A stretch of DNA of 22,892 nucleotides from Pseudomonadota bacterium (GTDB lineage Bacteria > Pseudomonadota > Gammaproteobacteria > Burkholderiales > Burkholderiaceae): NCBI GenBank assembly GCA_023441105.1, contig JAEZQX010000375.1, forward strand, positions 1-22,892, written 5' to 3'. Below the pieces are notes generated by a model. It saw only the letters and a program-made list of their open reading frames with translations. It searched no databases and was not told the DNA's origin. Shown one piece after another: positions 1-8,856 of the stretch; position 1 is the first letter of the stretch; every line of letters begins with the position of its first letter. The position numbers and the translations under genes were made by a program.

Positions 1-1777
1 CATCGAGACCCTGCTCGAGCTCGGGGTCGACACCGTCTTCGGCTATCCCGGCGGTGCGGTACTGCCTCTTTATGATGCGCTGCATGCGCAGCCGCGGCTG
101 CGCCACGTGCTGGTGCGCCACGAGCAGGCCCCCGTCCATGCTGCCGAAGGCTATTCCAGGACGACCGGCAAGGTCGGCGTGGTCTTCGTCACTTCCGGGC
201 CAGGCGTCAGCAATACCACCACCGGCCTGCTCGACGCGCTCAGCGATTCGGTGCCGGTCCTGTGCGTTAGCGGACAGGTGGCCATGGCGGCAATCGGCAC
301 CAACGCCTTCCAGGAATGCGATGCGCTGGGTATCTCGGCCACGGTGACCAAGTGGAACGCCCAGATCCGCGACGTCTCGCAGGTGGCGGCGCTGGTGAGA
401 CAGGCCCATGCGACCGCGGCCGGCGGCCGGCCCGGTCCGGTCCTGCTGGATTTTCCGAAGGACCTGCAGCAGCTGCCGGCACCGCAACTGCCCGCGACGC
501 AGGACCGGTCGACTGCCGGGCAGGCAGTGGCGACCACCACGACCGGCGGCTCAGGCGTGAAGGAAGCGGCCGGCCTGCTGGCCGCGACGGCTGCGACCAA
601 CCCGGCGCCCGAAGCGCTGCGGGCGGCCGTCGACCTGATCCAATCCGCGCAACGTCCGGTCTTCTACGGCGGCGGCGGGCTCATCAACTCGGGTCCCGCT
701 GCCTGCGAGCTGTTCACTTCCCTGGTGCGACAGACGGGCATGCCCTGCACATTGACGCTCTTGGGCCTCGGCGCGTTCCCGGCCTCGGATCCGGCGTTCC
801 TCGGCATGCTCGGGATGCACGGCACCCTCGAGGCCAACAAGGCGATGCATGATGCCGACCTGATCGTCTGCGTCGGCGCGCGCTTCGACGATCGCGTCAC
901 CGGCCGGGTCGATGGTTTCGCACCGCATGCCCGCTTCGTCCACGTCGACATCGATCCCGCCTCGATCGGCAAGGTCGTCAAGGCGGACGTGGCGCTGCGT
1001 GGCGATTGCCGCGCGGTCCTGCAGTCGTTGCTCGCCGCATGGCAGGCATCGGAGGCAGTGGCTGCTGGCGCGCGGCAGGCGGAGCGTGTCGGGCGGCTGC
1101 GGACCTGGTGGGAGACGATCGAACGGTGGCGCGCGGAGCGTTCGCTGGCGTTCGAGGACACCCCGGCGCAGATCGCACCGCAGGCCTTGATGACCCGCCT
1201 GCAGCAGGCGCTCGTCGGACGCAGGCCCATCGTGTCGACCGACGTCGGGCAGCACCAGATGTGGGCCGCGCAGTATCTCCAGTTCGACGAGCCCAACTGC
1301 TGGCTCACCTCGGGCGGCGCGGGAACGATGGGCTACGGCCTGCCCGCCGCCATCGGTGCGCAGATCGCGCATCCCGACCGGCTGGTGGTTTGCGTCAGCG
1401 GCGACGCCTCCGTCCTGATGAACATCCAGGAGCTGTCGACGGCCGTGCAGCACCGCACGCCGGTGAAGGTGATCCTGTCGAACAACGGCTACATGGGCAT
1501 GGTGCGGCAGTGGCAGGAGCTCAACCACGGCGGGCGCTATAGCCACAGCTATACCGAAGCCCTGCCGGACTTCCCGGCCCTGGCCCGCGCCTTCGGCTGG
1601 CAGGCGCGCACCGTCGCCGACCGTGCCGAACTCGACGAGGCGCTGCGCGAATGCCTCGATTCGAGCGGCCCGTACTTCCTGGACGTGAGGGTGGCGGCGC
1701 AGGAGAACTGCTTCCCCATGATCCCGGCGGGTCGCAGCCATGGCGACATCATGCTGTCCAAGGACCGCTGGTACTAA
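1..1777 (+). CDS. ilvB: Acetolactate synthase large subunit, 5' truncated by window edge
   Basis: ThDP-dependent enzyme that condenses two pyruvates (or pyruvate and 2-oxobutyrate) at the first common step of branched-chain amino acid synthesis. The reading frame is open from base 2, so the start lies outside the window; about 591 residues are visible. The PYR domain shows [15 protein letters not shown] and the RHEQAP segment carrying the ThDP-activating Glu (codon 122-124). The middle domain has [11 protein letters not shown]. The C-terminal PP domain has [17 protein letters not shown], then GDAS (from about 1400) and [14 protein letters not shown], the Mg-ThDP motif. A low-complexity Ala/Thr/Gly-rich linker of about 40 residues (roughly 500-610) separates the PYR and middle domains. 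No ilvN/ilvH regulatory subunit follows; the next gene converges from the other strand. It could be a stand-alone paralogue or another member of the ThDP family, but the C-terminal [10 protein letters not shown] segment fits acetolactate synthase well. Confidence 0.92.
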   Translation, partial: IETLLELGVDTVFGYPGGAVLPLYDALHAQPRLRHVLVRHEQAPVHAAEGYSRTTGKVGVVFVTSGPGVSNTTTGLLDALSDSVPVLCVSGQVAMAAIGTNAFQECDALGISATVTKWNAQIRDVSQVAALVRQAHATAAGGRPGPVLLDFPKDLQQLPAPQLPATQDRSTAGQAVATTTTGGSGVKEAAGLLAATAATNPAPEALRAAVDLIQSAQRPVFYGGGGLINSGPAACELFTSLVRQTGMPCTLTLLGLGAFPASDPAFLGMLGMHGTLEANKAMHDADLIVCVGARFDDRVTGRVDGFAPHARFVHVDIDPASIGKVVKADVALRGDCRAVLQSLLAAWQASEAVAAGARQAERVGRLRTWWETIERWRAERSLAFEDTPAQIAPQALMTRLQQALVGRRPIVSTDVGQHQMWAAQYLQFDEPNCWLTSGGAGTMGYGLPAAIGAQIAHPDRLVVCVSGDASVLMNIQELSTAVQHRTPVKVILSNNGYMGMVRQWQELNHGGRYSHSYTEALPDFPALARAFGWQARTVADRAELDEALRECLDSSGPYFLDVRVAAQENCFPMIPAGRSHGDIMLSKDRWY

Positions 1778-1815
1778 GAGGGGGTGAACCCCCCTTGGCA
1801 CGCTTCGCGCGCCTA

Positions 1816-1850
1816 CCCCCCTTCCCGAAGCTGCGCTTCGGCAAGGGGGG
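1816..1850. repeat. Long near-perfect stem-loop
   Basis: The arms 1816-1831 and 1835-1850 (CCCCCCTTCCCGAAGC and GCTTCGGCAAGGGGGG) pair over 16 bp with one mismatch around a TGC loop. There is no T-tract on either side, so it is not a classical intrinsic terminator. It sits between converging ilvB and metY and could still stop transcription or protect 3' ends. Sequences of this look occur as dispersed repeats in Burkholderiales intergenic DNA; that is recollection, not tested here. Confidence 0.7.
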
Positions 1851-1851
1851 C

Positions 1852-1888
1852 GCCGCCTGAGGCCGGGCAAAGCCCGCTCCTCGGCGGC
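1852..1888. repeat. Second stem-loop with AAA apex
   Basis: GCCGCC-T-GAGG (1852-1862) pairs with CCTCGGCGGC (1879-1888) with one bulged T. An inner CGGGC/GCCCG stem (1864-1868 with 1872-1876) closes on an AAA loop. It follows directly on the previous hairpin, so the two would form a tandem double hairpin in RNA or single-stranded DNA. Confidence 0.6.
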
Positions 1889-1949
1889 TGCTGGGTGTGG
1901 GGCGGTCGGGCTTGCAGCGGTTGAGGCCGGGTTTGGCAGAGTGGCACCC

Positions 1950-2002
1950 GATGCCGGGGACGAGGGGGACGCCGCCAGATGCCAGTGACGAGGGGCGCCG
2001 AC
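1950..2002. repeat. Imperfect 28-bp tandem direct repeat, two copies
   Basis: The first copy begins GATGCCGGGGACGAGGGG at 1950 and the second begins GATGCCAGTGACGAGGGG at 1978. The copies keep GATGCC, GACGAGGGG and GCCG-CA, with two substitutions in the first 18 bases and a 2-base gap later. No function is evident. Confidence 0.55.
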
Positions 2003-2100
2003 AAATGCTCGGATCGTGGCGCATCTCGGAAGCAACGTAAACGCGCCTACCGTCGCTGTAACCCTCTCAACCGTCAACAGCCCGGCTGATGGCAGCGCAA

Positions 2101-3399
2101 TCAGACCGCGCCAAGCGCCCCATCCAGATCCGCCAGCAAGTCGTCGATATGCTCGATGCCGATCGACAGCCGCACCGTGTCCTCGCCGACGCCGGCCTTG
2201 GCCAGCTCTTCGGGCGACAGCTGGCGGTGGGTGGTGGAGGCGGGGTGGGTGGCGAGCGACTTGGCGTCGCCGATGTTCACCAGGCGCGTGAACAGCTTGA
2301 GCGCGTCGAGGAAGCGCGCGCCGGCTTCGCGGCCGCTCCTGGCCGCGTCCTTCAGGCCGAAGATCATCAGCCCCGACGCCTTGCCCGACAGGTACTTGTC
2401 GACCAGCTTGCGGTCCGGATGGTCCTCGAGGCCGGCGTAGCTGACCCAGCCGACCTTCGGATGCTTCTGGAGGTGCTGCGCGACCTTCAGCGCGTTGTCG
2501 CTGATGCGGTCCATGCGCAGCGCGAGCGTCTCGATGCCCTGCAGGATCAGGAAGGCGTTGAACGGCGAGATCGCGGCGCCGGTGTTGCGCAAGGGCACGA
2601 CACGGGCGCGGCCGATATAAGCGGCGGGCCCCAGGGCCTCGGTGTAGACGACACCGTGATAGCTGACGTCGGGTTCGTTGAGGCGCGCGAAGCGCTTGCG
2701 GTGCTGCGCCCAGGGAAACTTGCCGGAGTCGATGATCGCGCCGCCGATGCTGTTGCCATGGCCGCCCAGATACTTGGTCAGCGACTGCACGACGATGTCG
2801 GCGCCGTGCTCGAACGGCCGGCACAGGTACGGCGATGGCACCGTGTTATCGACGATCAGCGGCACGCCGTGGCGATGCGCCACGTCCGCGATCCGCGCGA
2901 TGTCGGTCACCCGGCCCTGCGGGTTGCCCATCGATTCGACGAAGACCGCCTTGGTCCGGTCATCGATCAGCTGGCTGAACGATTCGGGATCGGTGTGGTC
3001 GGCGAAGCGGGTCTCGATCCCGAACTGCGGCAGGGTGTGGGCGAACAGGTTATAGGTTCCGCCATAGAGCGCGGTCGACGAGACGATGTTGTCGCCGGTC
3101 TCGCTGATCGTCTGGATCGCATAGGTCACCGCGGCCTGCCCGGAGGCGAGCGCCAGCGCCGCGATGCCGCCCTCGAGCGCGGCCAGACGCTGCTCGAGCA
3201 CGTCCTGGGTCGGATTCATGATGCGGGTGTAGATGTTTCCCGTCACCTTGAGGTCGAACAGGTCGGCGCCGTGCTGCGCATTGTCGAAAGCGTAGGCGGC
3301 AGTCTGGAAGATCGGCACCGCGACCGCGCGGGTCGTCGGATCGGGCTGGTAGCCGGCATGCACCGACAAGGTTTCGAAGCGCAACTTGGATTGGTTCAT
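2101..3399 (-). CDS. metY: O-acetylhomoserine sulfhydrylase (aminocarboxypropyltransferase)
   Basis: PLP enzyme of the Cys/Met metabolism family that makes homocysteine from O-acetylhomoserine and sulfide in the cytoplasm (direct sulfhydrylation). The 432-residue length fits the MetY group, which is longer than cystathionine gamma-synthase or MetZ. The N-terminus reads FETLSVHAGYQPDPTTRA. YTR at 57-59 and SGQ near 86-88 match phosphate-binding positions, and the Schiff-base lysine is K209 in SLTKYLGG. The start is the ATG at 3399, preceded by a purine-rich GAGAGAGAGA run as ribosome binding site; the open frame upstream of it has no coding character. It is divergent from cysE, and the two share a 214-bp region with a dyad-symmetric element and a leader hairpin, so co-regulation by sulfur status is plausible. 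Confidence 0.93.
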   Translation of the reverse strand: MNQSKLRFETLSVHAGYQPDPTTRAVAVPIFQTAAYAFDNAQHGADLFDLKVTGNIYTRIMNPTQDVLEQRLAALEGGIAALALASGQAAVTYAIQTISETGDNIVSSTALYGGTYNLFAHTLPQFGIETRFADHTDPESFSQLIDDRTKAVFVESMGNPQGRVTDIARIADVAHRHGVPLIVDNTVPSPYLCRPFEHGADIVVQSLTKYLGGHGNSIGGAIIDSGKFPWAQHRKRFARLNEPDVSYHGVVYTEALGPAAYIGRARVVPLRNTGAAISPFNAFLILQGIETLALRMDRISDNALKVAQHLQKHPKVGWVSYAGLEDHPDRKLVDKYLSGKASGLMIFGLKDAARSGREAGARFLDALKLFTRLVNIGDAKSLATHPASTTHRQLSPEELAKAGVGEDTVRLSIGIEHIDDLLADLDGALGAV

Positions 3400-3443
3400 G
3401 TAGCTGTTCTCTCTCTCTTGTTTTCTGCTGGTTTGGTACGGAT

Positions 3444-3481
3444 CCCCGGCGTCGAGACGAGCCGGAAGTCTAACGCCGGGG
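3444..3481 (-). promoter_or_regulatory. Stem-loop in the metY 5' leader
   Basis: CCCCGGCGT (3444-3452) pairs perfectly with ACGCCGGGG (3473-3481), and AGAC/GTCT (3455-3458 with 3468-3471) extends the stem inward after a small internal loop; the apex is a 9-nt loop. It lies in the leader, about 45 nt before the metY start codon. No U-tract follows and no known SAM or SAH riboswitch consensus was recognised. It may be an mRNA-stability element or part of an unrecognised leader control. Confidence 0.5.
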
Positions 3482-3556
3482 CGCGACCGGTCCCGTATCC
3501 CTCGAAAGGGTGATCTGCGGCCCTCGATGAAGTATCGTTCGGCTTGGCGCGCCGGG

Positions 3557-3598
3557 CTTATGCGACCGACGGCGTTATAGTGACGGGATTCGCATAAG
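3557..3598. promoter_or_regulatory. Dyad-symmetric operator centred on shared -10 of metY/cysE
   Basis: CTTATGCGA (3557-3565) and TCGCATAAG (3590-3598) form a perfect 9-bp inverted repeat. Its axis, 3577.5, is also the axis of the self-complementary TATA at 3576-3579. On the plus strand TATAGT (3576-3581) is a -10 candidate for cysE; on the minus strand TATAAC (3579-3574) is one for metY. Neither has a good -35 hexamer at 16-18 bp. The half-sites are 33 bp apart centre to centre, about three helical turns, so a regulator dimer or tetramer on one DNA face could control both genes. No regulator is identified. Confidence 0.55.
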
Positions 3599-3613
3599 GA
3601 AGAGTGAGCATCC

Positions 3614-4573
3614 ATGGCATCCGGCAACGGTCTCGGCATCGCGGGCGTGGTGGCACAGCTGCGCGAGTTGCGCAACCAGTCGCTGCAGAGCCGTCATCGT
3701 GACGGCCGGCCGCCGCGGCTGCCGTCGCGGGCGACGCTGACCGACATCGTTGCCGGGCTCGCGGCTGCGATGTTCCCGAACCGCCTCGGGCGATCGGATC
3801 TCACCGATGAAGGCATCGACCACTACGTCGGCCACACCCTGGACGTGGCGCTGCGTTCGCTGCACGAGCAGTTGAACCGGGAGTTGCTGTTCTCATCCAA
3901 CCTCGACACGCTGAGCGCGCAGGATGCGGCCAGGGGTCTCGCCATCACACGCGAATTCGCCCAGTCGCTGCCCCGGATACGGGAGTTGCTGGACACCGAT
4001 ATCCTCGCCGCCTACCAGGGCGACCCGGCCGCGCGCAGCCTCGACGAGGTTCTGGTCTGCTATCCCGGCATCACCGCCATTGCGCACTACCGGCTGGCGA
4101 ACGTGCTGTACCGGTTGGGCGTGCCGCTCACCGCGCGCATGATCGCGGAGCTCGCGCATTCGCTGACCGGCATCGACATCCATCCCGGCGCGCGGATCGA
4201 CGAGCGGTTCTTCATCGATCATGGCACCGGCGTGGTCATCGGCGAGACCGCGATCATCGGTCGCAACGTCAGGCTCTACCAGGCGGTGACCCTCGGGGCC
4301 AAGCGCTTCCCCGCTGCCGAGGACGGTTCGCTGGTCAAGGGCGATGCGCGCCATCCGATCGTCGAGGACGACGTGGTGATCTATGCCGGCGCCACCGTTC
4401 TCGGGCGCGTCACCATCGGCCGCGGCTCCACCATCGGCGGCAACGTCTGGCTCACGCGCAGCGTGCCGCCCGGCAGCAATGTCTCACAAGCCCAGGCGCT
4501 GACCGATGTGGTGATCGGCGTGGGCACTCGGCCCGACGCGCCGTCGCCGCCGCAACCGGCGCCCGGTCGCTAA
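3614..4573 (+). CDS. cysE: Serine O-acetyltransferase (long CysE/EpsC type)
   Basis: Transfers acetyl from acetyl-CoA to serine to give O-acetylserine, the carbon acceptor for sulfide in cysteine synthesis. Of 319 residues, the first ~160 are a helical N-terminal domain. The rest is a left-handed beta-helix of hexapeptide repeats beginning at IDIHPGARI (about residue 187) and running through IDHGTGVVIGETAIIGRN, VTLGAKR and VYAGATVLG-like turns to GGNVWLTRSVPPGS. The His of FIDHGTG and the GETA loop are the family's active-site features. It is longer than the ~270-residue enterobacterial CysE and resembles the EpsC/SrpH group. The ATG at 3614 has AAGGAAG 5' to it at a rather long spacing. It is transcribed away from metY. 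Confidence 0.9.
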   Translation: MASGNGLGIAGVVAQLRELRNQSLQSRHRDGRPPRLPSRATLTDIVAGLAAAMFPNRLGRSDLTDEGIDHYVGHTLDVALRSLHEQLNRELLFSSNLDTLSAQDAARGLAITREFAQSLPRIRELLDTDILAAYQGDPAARSLDEVLVCYPGITAIAHYRLANVLYRLGVPLTARMIAELAHSLTGIDIHPGARIDERFFIDHGTGVVIGETAIIGRNVRLYQAVTLGAKRFPAAEDGSLVKGDARHPIVEDDVVIYAGATVLGRVTIGRGSTIGGNVWLTRSVPPGSNVSQAQALTDVVIGVGTRPDAPSPPQPAPGR

Positions 4574-4574
4574 C

Positions 4575-4600
4575 AAAAGGGCGCCAGCCGGCGCCCTCGT
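4575..4600. terminator. GC-rich hairpin terminator between cysE and the glutaredoxin-like gene
   Basis: GGGCGCC (4579-4585) and GGCGCCC (4590-4596) form a perfect 7-bp stem around AGCC, five bases after the cysE stop. AAAA at 4575-4578 becomes UUUU directly after the stem in minus-strand RNA. It is therefore a reasonable intrinsic terminator for the minus-strand prlC-side transcript and a weaker one for cysE. Confidence 0.65.
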
Positions 4601-4642
4601 CGCATTGCCTGTCGGCCGGGCTCCGTGCCCTCCGGCCGCCCC

Positions 4643-5380
4643 TCAGAACCGCATCGACGGCTCTTCCTGCTGCCGGTTGGCGGTGCCGGCCTGGATCTGC
4701 TGGCGATAGCGCTCGATCGCACTCGGGTCGCTGCCGGCCGCTGCGGCTGCGGATGCTGCCGCCGCCGGGGACGCAGCCGACGCCGACGCCGGCTCGGCCT
4801 GCCGCGCCGTCACCGTGATCTTCTGCGGCTGCGGCGACGTCATCGGCTCGGCAGCGGCCTGCTTGTAGTTCGCCGGCAGCTTCGAGCTGCGCGGATAGCC
4901 GGCAGCGTTCAGCAGGCGGTCATAGGCACCGGACTCGAAGCCGACGGTCTTCTCCCTGCCGACGGTCAGCGCCGGAAAGCTGTTGTCGTTGAAGCCGCGC
5001 GTCTTGAAGGCCTCGAAGTCGGCGGTGGTGGCGATCGTCTTCTCGCTGAACGGCACGCCGCGGGCGCCCAGGTGCTGGCGGGCGGCGGAGCAGGGTGCGC
5101 AGTCGGAGGCGGTATAGAGCACGACCGGAAACTTGCCGCTCGCGATCTTCAGCTCGTAGGGCAGCTCCGGATTGGCCGCGGATGAAGCGGCAGGCGCGGG
5201 CGGCGACTGCGCAGCGGACTCGCCGCCGCGATCGTTCAGGAGCCGGGCGCCCGCCGGCGGCGGCACGTCGCTGTAGACGACCGTGCCTTCGGGAGAGAGC
5301 CACTTGTATTGGGCCGCCACCGGGGCGGCCAGGGTCCCGATCGCAACCAGGACCAGGCTGTTCAGCAACACGCGTTTCAT
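4643..5380 (-). CDS. Secreted DUF4124 plus glutaredoxin-like protein
   Basis: A 245-residue protein of unknown substrate. Residues 1-23 form a Sec signal peptide (MKRVLLNSLVLVAIG..., likely cut after PVAA). A DUF4124 module follows, with YKWLSPEGTVVYSDVPPP at about 25-42. A thioredoxin-fold segment at about 75-160 carries the CAPC redox motif (C94, C97) and a cis-Pro candidate in NSFPALTVG. The tail is rich in Ala, Ser and Gln, with a low-complexity alanine run near 200-215. It is probably a periplasmic thiol-disulfide protein. The start is the ATG at 5380 with AAGGA upstream; the longer open frame beyond lies over prlC and is spurious. It lies 61 bp downstream of prlC and may be read with it. 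Confidence 0.8.
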   Translation of the reverse strand: MKRVLLNSLVLVAIGTLAAPVAAQYKWLSPEGTVVYSDVPPPAGARLLNDRGGESAAQSPPAPAASSAANPELPYELKIASGKFPVVLYTASDCAPCSAARQHLGARGVPFSEKTIATTADFEAFKTRGFNDNSFPALTVGREKTVGFESGAYDRLLNAAGYPRSSKLPANYKQAAAEPMTSPQPQKITVTARQAEPASASAASPAAAASAAAAAGSDPSAIERYRQQIQAGTANRQQEEPSMRF

Positions 5381-5441
5381 ATCCGTTCCTTCTCGCTCTG
5401 AAGCGGACCGCCGGACGGAGCCACGCGTGATGCCGTCCTCG

Positions 5442-7561
5442 TCAGGCAGCCTCTTCGACCATTCCATTATGGCGAAGCAGGGCCTCGAGCCTGGGCTCCC
5501 GACCTCTGAACGCCTTGAATGAGTCGATGGCCGGTCGGCTGCCGCCGACCGACAGGATCTCGCGCAGGAACCTGGCCCCCGTCTGCGGGTTGAACAGACC
5601 TTCCTCCTCGAAAGCGGCGAAGCAGTCGGCCGACAGGACTTCCGCCCACTTGTAGCTGTAGTAGCCCGCCGCATACCCGCCGGCGAAGATGTGGCTGAAG
5701 CTGTTCTGGAAGCGGTTGAAGGCCGGCGGGCTGACCACGGCGACCTGTCCGCGGACGCGATCGAGGATGCGCTGGATGGCATCGCCGGCGCCGGCCGGCA
5801 CGGAGCCGCTGTCGTCTGACTTGTCGAGGTCCGGGCGACGGTGCAGCTCCATGTCGAAGAGCGCGAACTCGATCTGCCGGAGGGTCTGCAGGCCGGCCTG
5901 GAAGTTGCGGGCGCGGACCATCTTGTCGAACAGCTCCTTCGGCATGTCCTCGCCGCTGCGCACATGCTGGCTCATCGAGGCGACGATCTCCCACTCCCAA
6001 GCCCAGTTCTCCATGAACTGGCTGGGCAGCTCCACTGCGTCCCATTCGACGCCGGCGATGCCGGATACACCCAACGCGTCGATGCGGGTGAGCATGTGGT
6101 GCAGTCCATGGCCGAATTCATGGAACAGGGTACTGATGTCGTCGTGGGTCAGGAGGGCGGGATTGCCTTCCACCGGCGGCTGGAAATTGCACACCAGGTA
6201 GGCGACCGGCGTCTGCAGCACGTCCTGCACGCCCCCGTCCACCCGCGCCTGTTGGCGGCTGCGCCCGCGGCAGTCGTCCATCCAGGCGCCGGACTGCTTC
6301 GCCTCGCGGGCATAGAGATCGAGATAGAACTGGCCGATCAGCCGGCCGCCTGACTCGATGCGGAAGAACTGCACGTCCGGATGCCAGCGTTCGGCTTCGT
6401 CCTGGCGGATCTGCACGCTGAAGATGCGCTCGGTCAGCTTGAACAGACCATCCAGCACGCGGGGCAGCTGGAAGTACTGCTTCACCTCGTTGTCCGAGAA
6501 CGAGTAGCGCTCCTGCTTCAGCTGCTCGCTCGCGTACGACAGGTCCCACGCCTGCAGGTCGTCGAGGCCGAGCCGTTCCGCCGCAAAGCTGCGCACTTCC
6601 GCCAGGTCCTTCTCGGCGAATGGCCGGGCGCGCCCGGCGAGGTCGAGCAGGAACTTCTCCACCGACTCCGGCGTATCCGCCATCTTCGCGACCAGGGAAA
6701 CCTCGGCAAAGTTGTCGTAGCCCAGCAGGCGCGATTTCTCCTGGCGAAGTGCCAGGATGCGATGCATCAGCGGCGTGTTGTCCTTGTCGGAGCCGTCGGC
6801 TGCGCGGGTGACATAGGCGCGGTACATCTGCTCGCGCAGCCCGCGATCCTTCGCATACTGCATCACCGGCAGGTAGGACGGGAACTGCAGCGTGAAGCGC
6901 CAGCCTTCCTTGTCCTTGCGCCTGGCATCCGCGCGAGCGGCGGCGATCGCATCTTCCGGCAGTCCTTCGAGCCGGGCCGGATCGTCCACCAACAGCTCGA
7001 AGCCGGTGGTGGCGTCGAGCACGTTCTCCGAAAAGCGCTGTTGGATCGCGGCCAGCTCTTCCTGGATGGCGGCGAAGCGCTCCCGTCCCGGCGACTGCAG
7101 CTCGGCGCCGCTCAGGCGGAAGTCGCGCAGCTCGTTGTCGATGACGCGGGCGCGTTCGGCGTCCAGCCGGCGGTACTCGTCGCCGGCGCGCAGCGCCTTG
7201 TACTTCGCGAACAGGCCCTCGTTCTGGCCCAGGCGGGTCCAGAATTCCGTCACCCGCGGCAGGTTCTGGTTGAAGGTCTCGCGCAGTGCCGGCGAATCCA
7301 TCACCGAGTTGAGGTGACGCACCATGCCCCAGGCGCGCCCGAGGCGTTCGGTCGCTTCCTGCAGCGGCAGCACGAATTCGTTCCAGGTGGCCGGCGTCGC
7401 CGGCTCGGTGGCCTGCTCGAGCGCCTTCTCTGCCTGGACCAGCAGCTGGTCCATCGCAGGGGTCACCTGCGCGGGATCGAAGCCGGCGAAGCGCGGCAGG
7501 TCACGCTGGTCGAGGAGGGAATTGGTCACCGGCTCGAGCTCGGCCGTCGTCGCGTCGTTGT

Positions 7562-7565
<4 letters not shown>
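5442..7565 (-). CDS. prlC: Oligopeptidase A, M3 family zinc metallopeptidase
   Basis: Cytoplasmic zinc endopeptidase that degrades short peptides and cleaved signal peptides. It has 707 residues against about 680 in E. coli, with a somewhat longer N-terminus. The zinc site is HEFGH at 482-486 ([19 protein letters not shown]), with E512 of [14 protein letters not shown] as the probable third ligand, exactly as in the OpdA subgroup. The N-terminal helical part begins [17 protein letters not shown]. The ATG at 7565 overlaps the folD stop as ATGA, so translation is probably coupled to folD. No truncation or frameshift was seen. Confidence 0.94.
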
Positions 7566-8425
<860 letters not shown>

Positions 8426-8590
8426 GTCGTTCGAGAAGGTTGGATGGTGACTGGAGGATGAGCAGACACCCCACCGTCCGAAGCGATCGACCGGACCTCT
8501 TTGAGCGTCCCGATCAAGGCGTCGCGTTGCGGTCATACCGACGACCGGGGGTGCATGCCGGACGATCGTACACCAGCGCCGGCAGCCGAT

Positions 8591-8623
8591 TTGCACGTCC
8601 CGCTCACCTCTTGCTATTATTAT
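8591..8623 (+). promoter_or_regulatory. Promoter of the tRNA pair, extended -10
   Basis: TTGCAC (8591-8596) is a good -35. After 18 bp comes TATTAT (8615-8620), preceded by TG-C at 8612-8614, an extended -10. The following GGGC is a GC-rich discriminator, the kind expected for a stringently controlled stable-RNA promoter. The mature tRNA-Ala begins 13 bases after the -10. Confidence 0.7.
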
Positions 8624-8633
8624 GGGCTTGCTT

Positions 8634-8709
<76 letters not shown>

Positions 8710-8780
8710 GGATTTCAGTAAGGTTCCAGTATCATGCGGTGCCGCCCCTCTAGCGGTCCGCAATCGATCGACAGCACGCA

Positions 8781-8856
8781 GTCCCGTTCGTCTAGAGGCC
8801 TAGGACATCACCCTTTCACGGTGAGTACAGGGGTTCGAATCCCCTACGGGACGCCA
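8781..8856 (+). tRNA. tRNA-Glu(TTC)
   Basis: A 76-nt cloverleaf with encoded CCA. The acceptor GTCCCGT pairs with ACGGGAC; the anticodon loop CTTTCAC holds TTC at 8815-8817; the T-arm is GGGGTTCGAATCCCC. It lies 71 bp after tRNA-Ala with no clear promoter of its own, so the two are probably one transcript. Confidence 0.97.

Larger units (their letters stand above)
1778..2100. other. Intergenic stretch with hairpin repeats, no gene
   Basis: These 323 bases lie between two converging genes and hold no credible coding region. They contain a G5/C5 mini-hairpin just after the stop codon (1780-1793), two long stem-loops (1816-1850 and 1852-1888) and an imperfect 28-bp direct repeat (1950-2002). 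The rest has no obvious signal. The arrangement looks like a dispersed intergenic repeat that may also end transcription from both sides; whether it is repeated elsewhere in the genome cannot be seen from this window. Confidence 0.6.

Noticed and set aside
551..2824. 757-residue open frame on the minus strand
   Set aside because: It runs antisense through ilvB, the non-coding repeat region and, out of frame, the 3' half of metY. The product is Arg/Ala-rich with no family pattern: a GC-driven shadow.
2089..3513. 474-residue plus-strand frame opposite metY
   Set aside because: Complement of a clear metY gene, with no domain pattern of its own.
3400..3613. SAM or SAH riboswitch before metY
   Set aside because: The leader has a strong stem but none of the conserved motifs I know from SAM-I, SAM-II/alpha or SAH classes.
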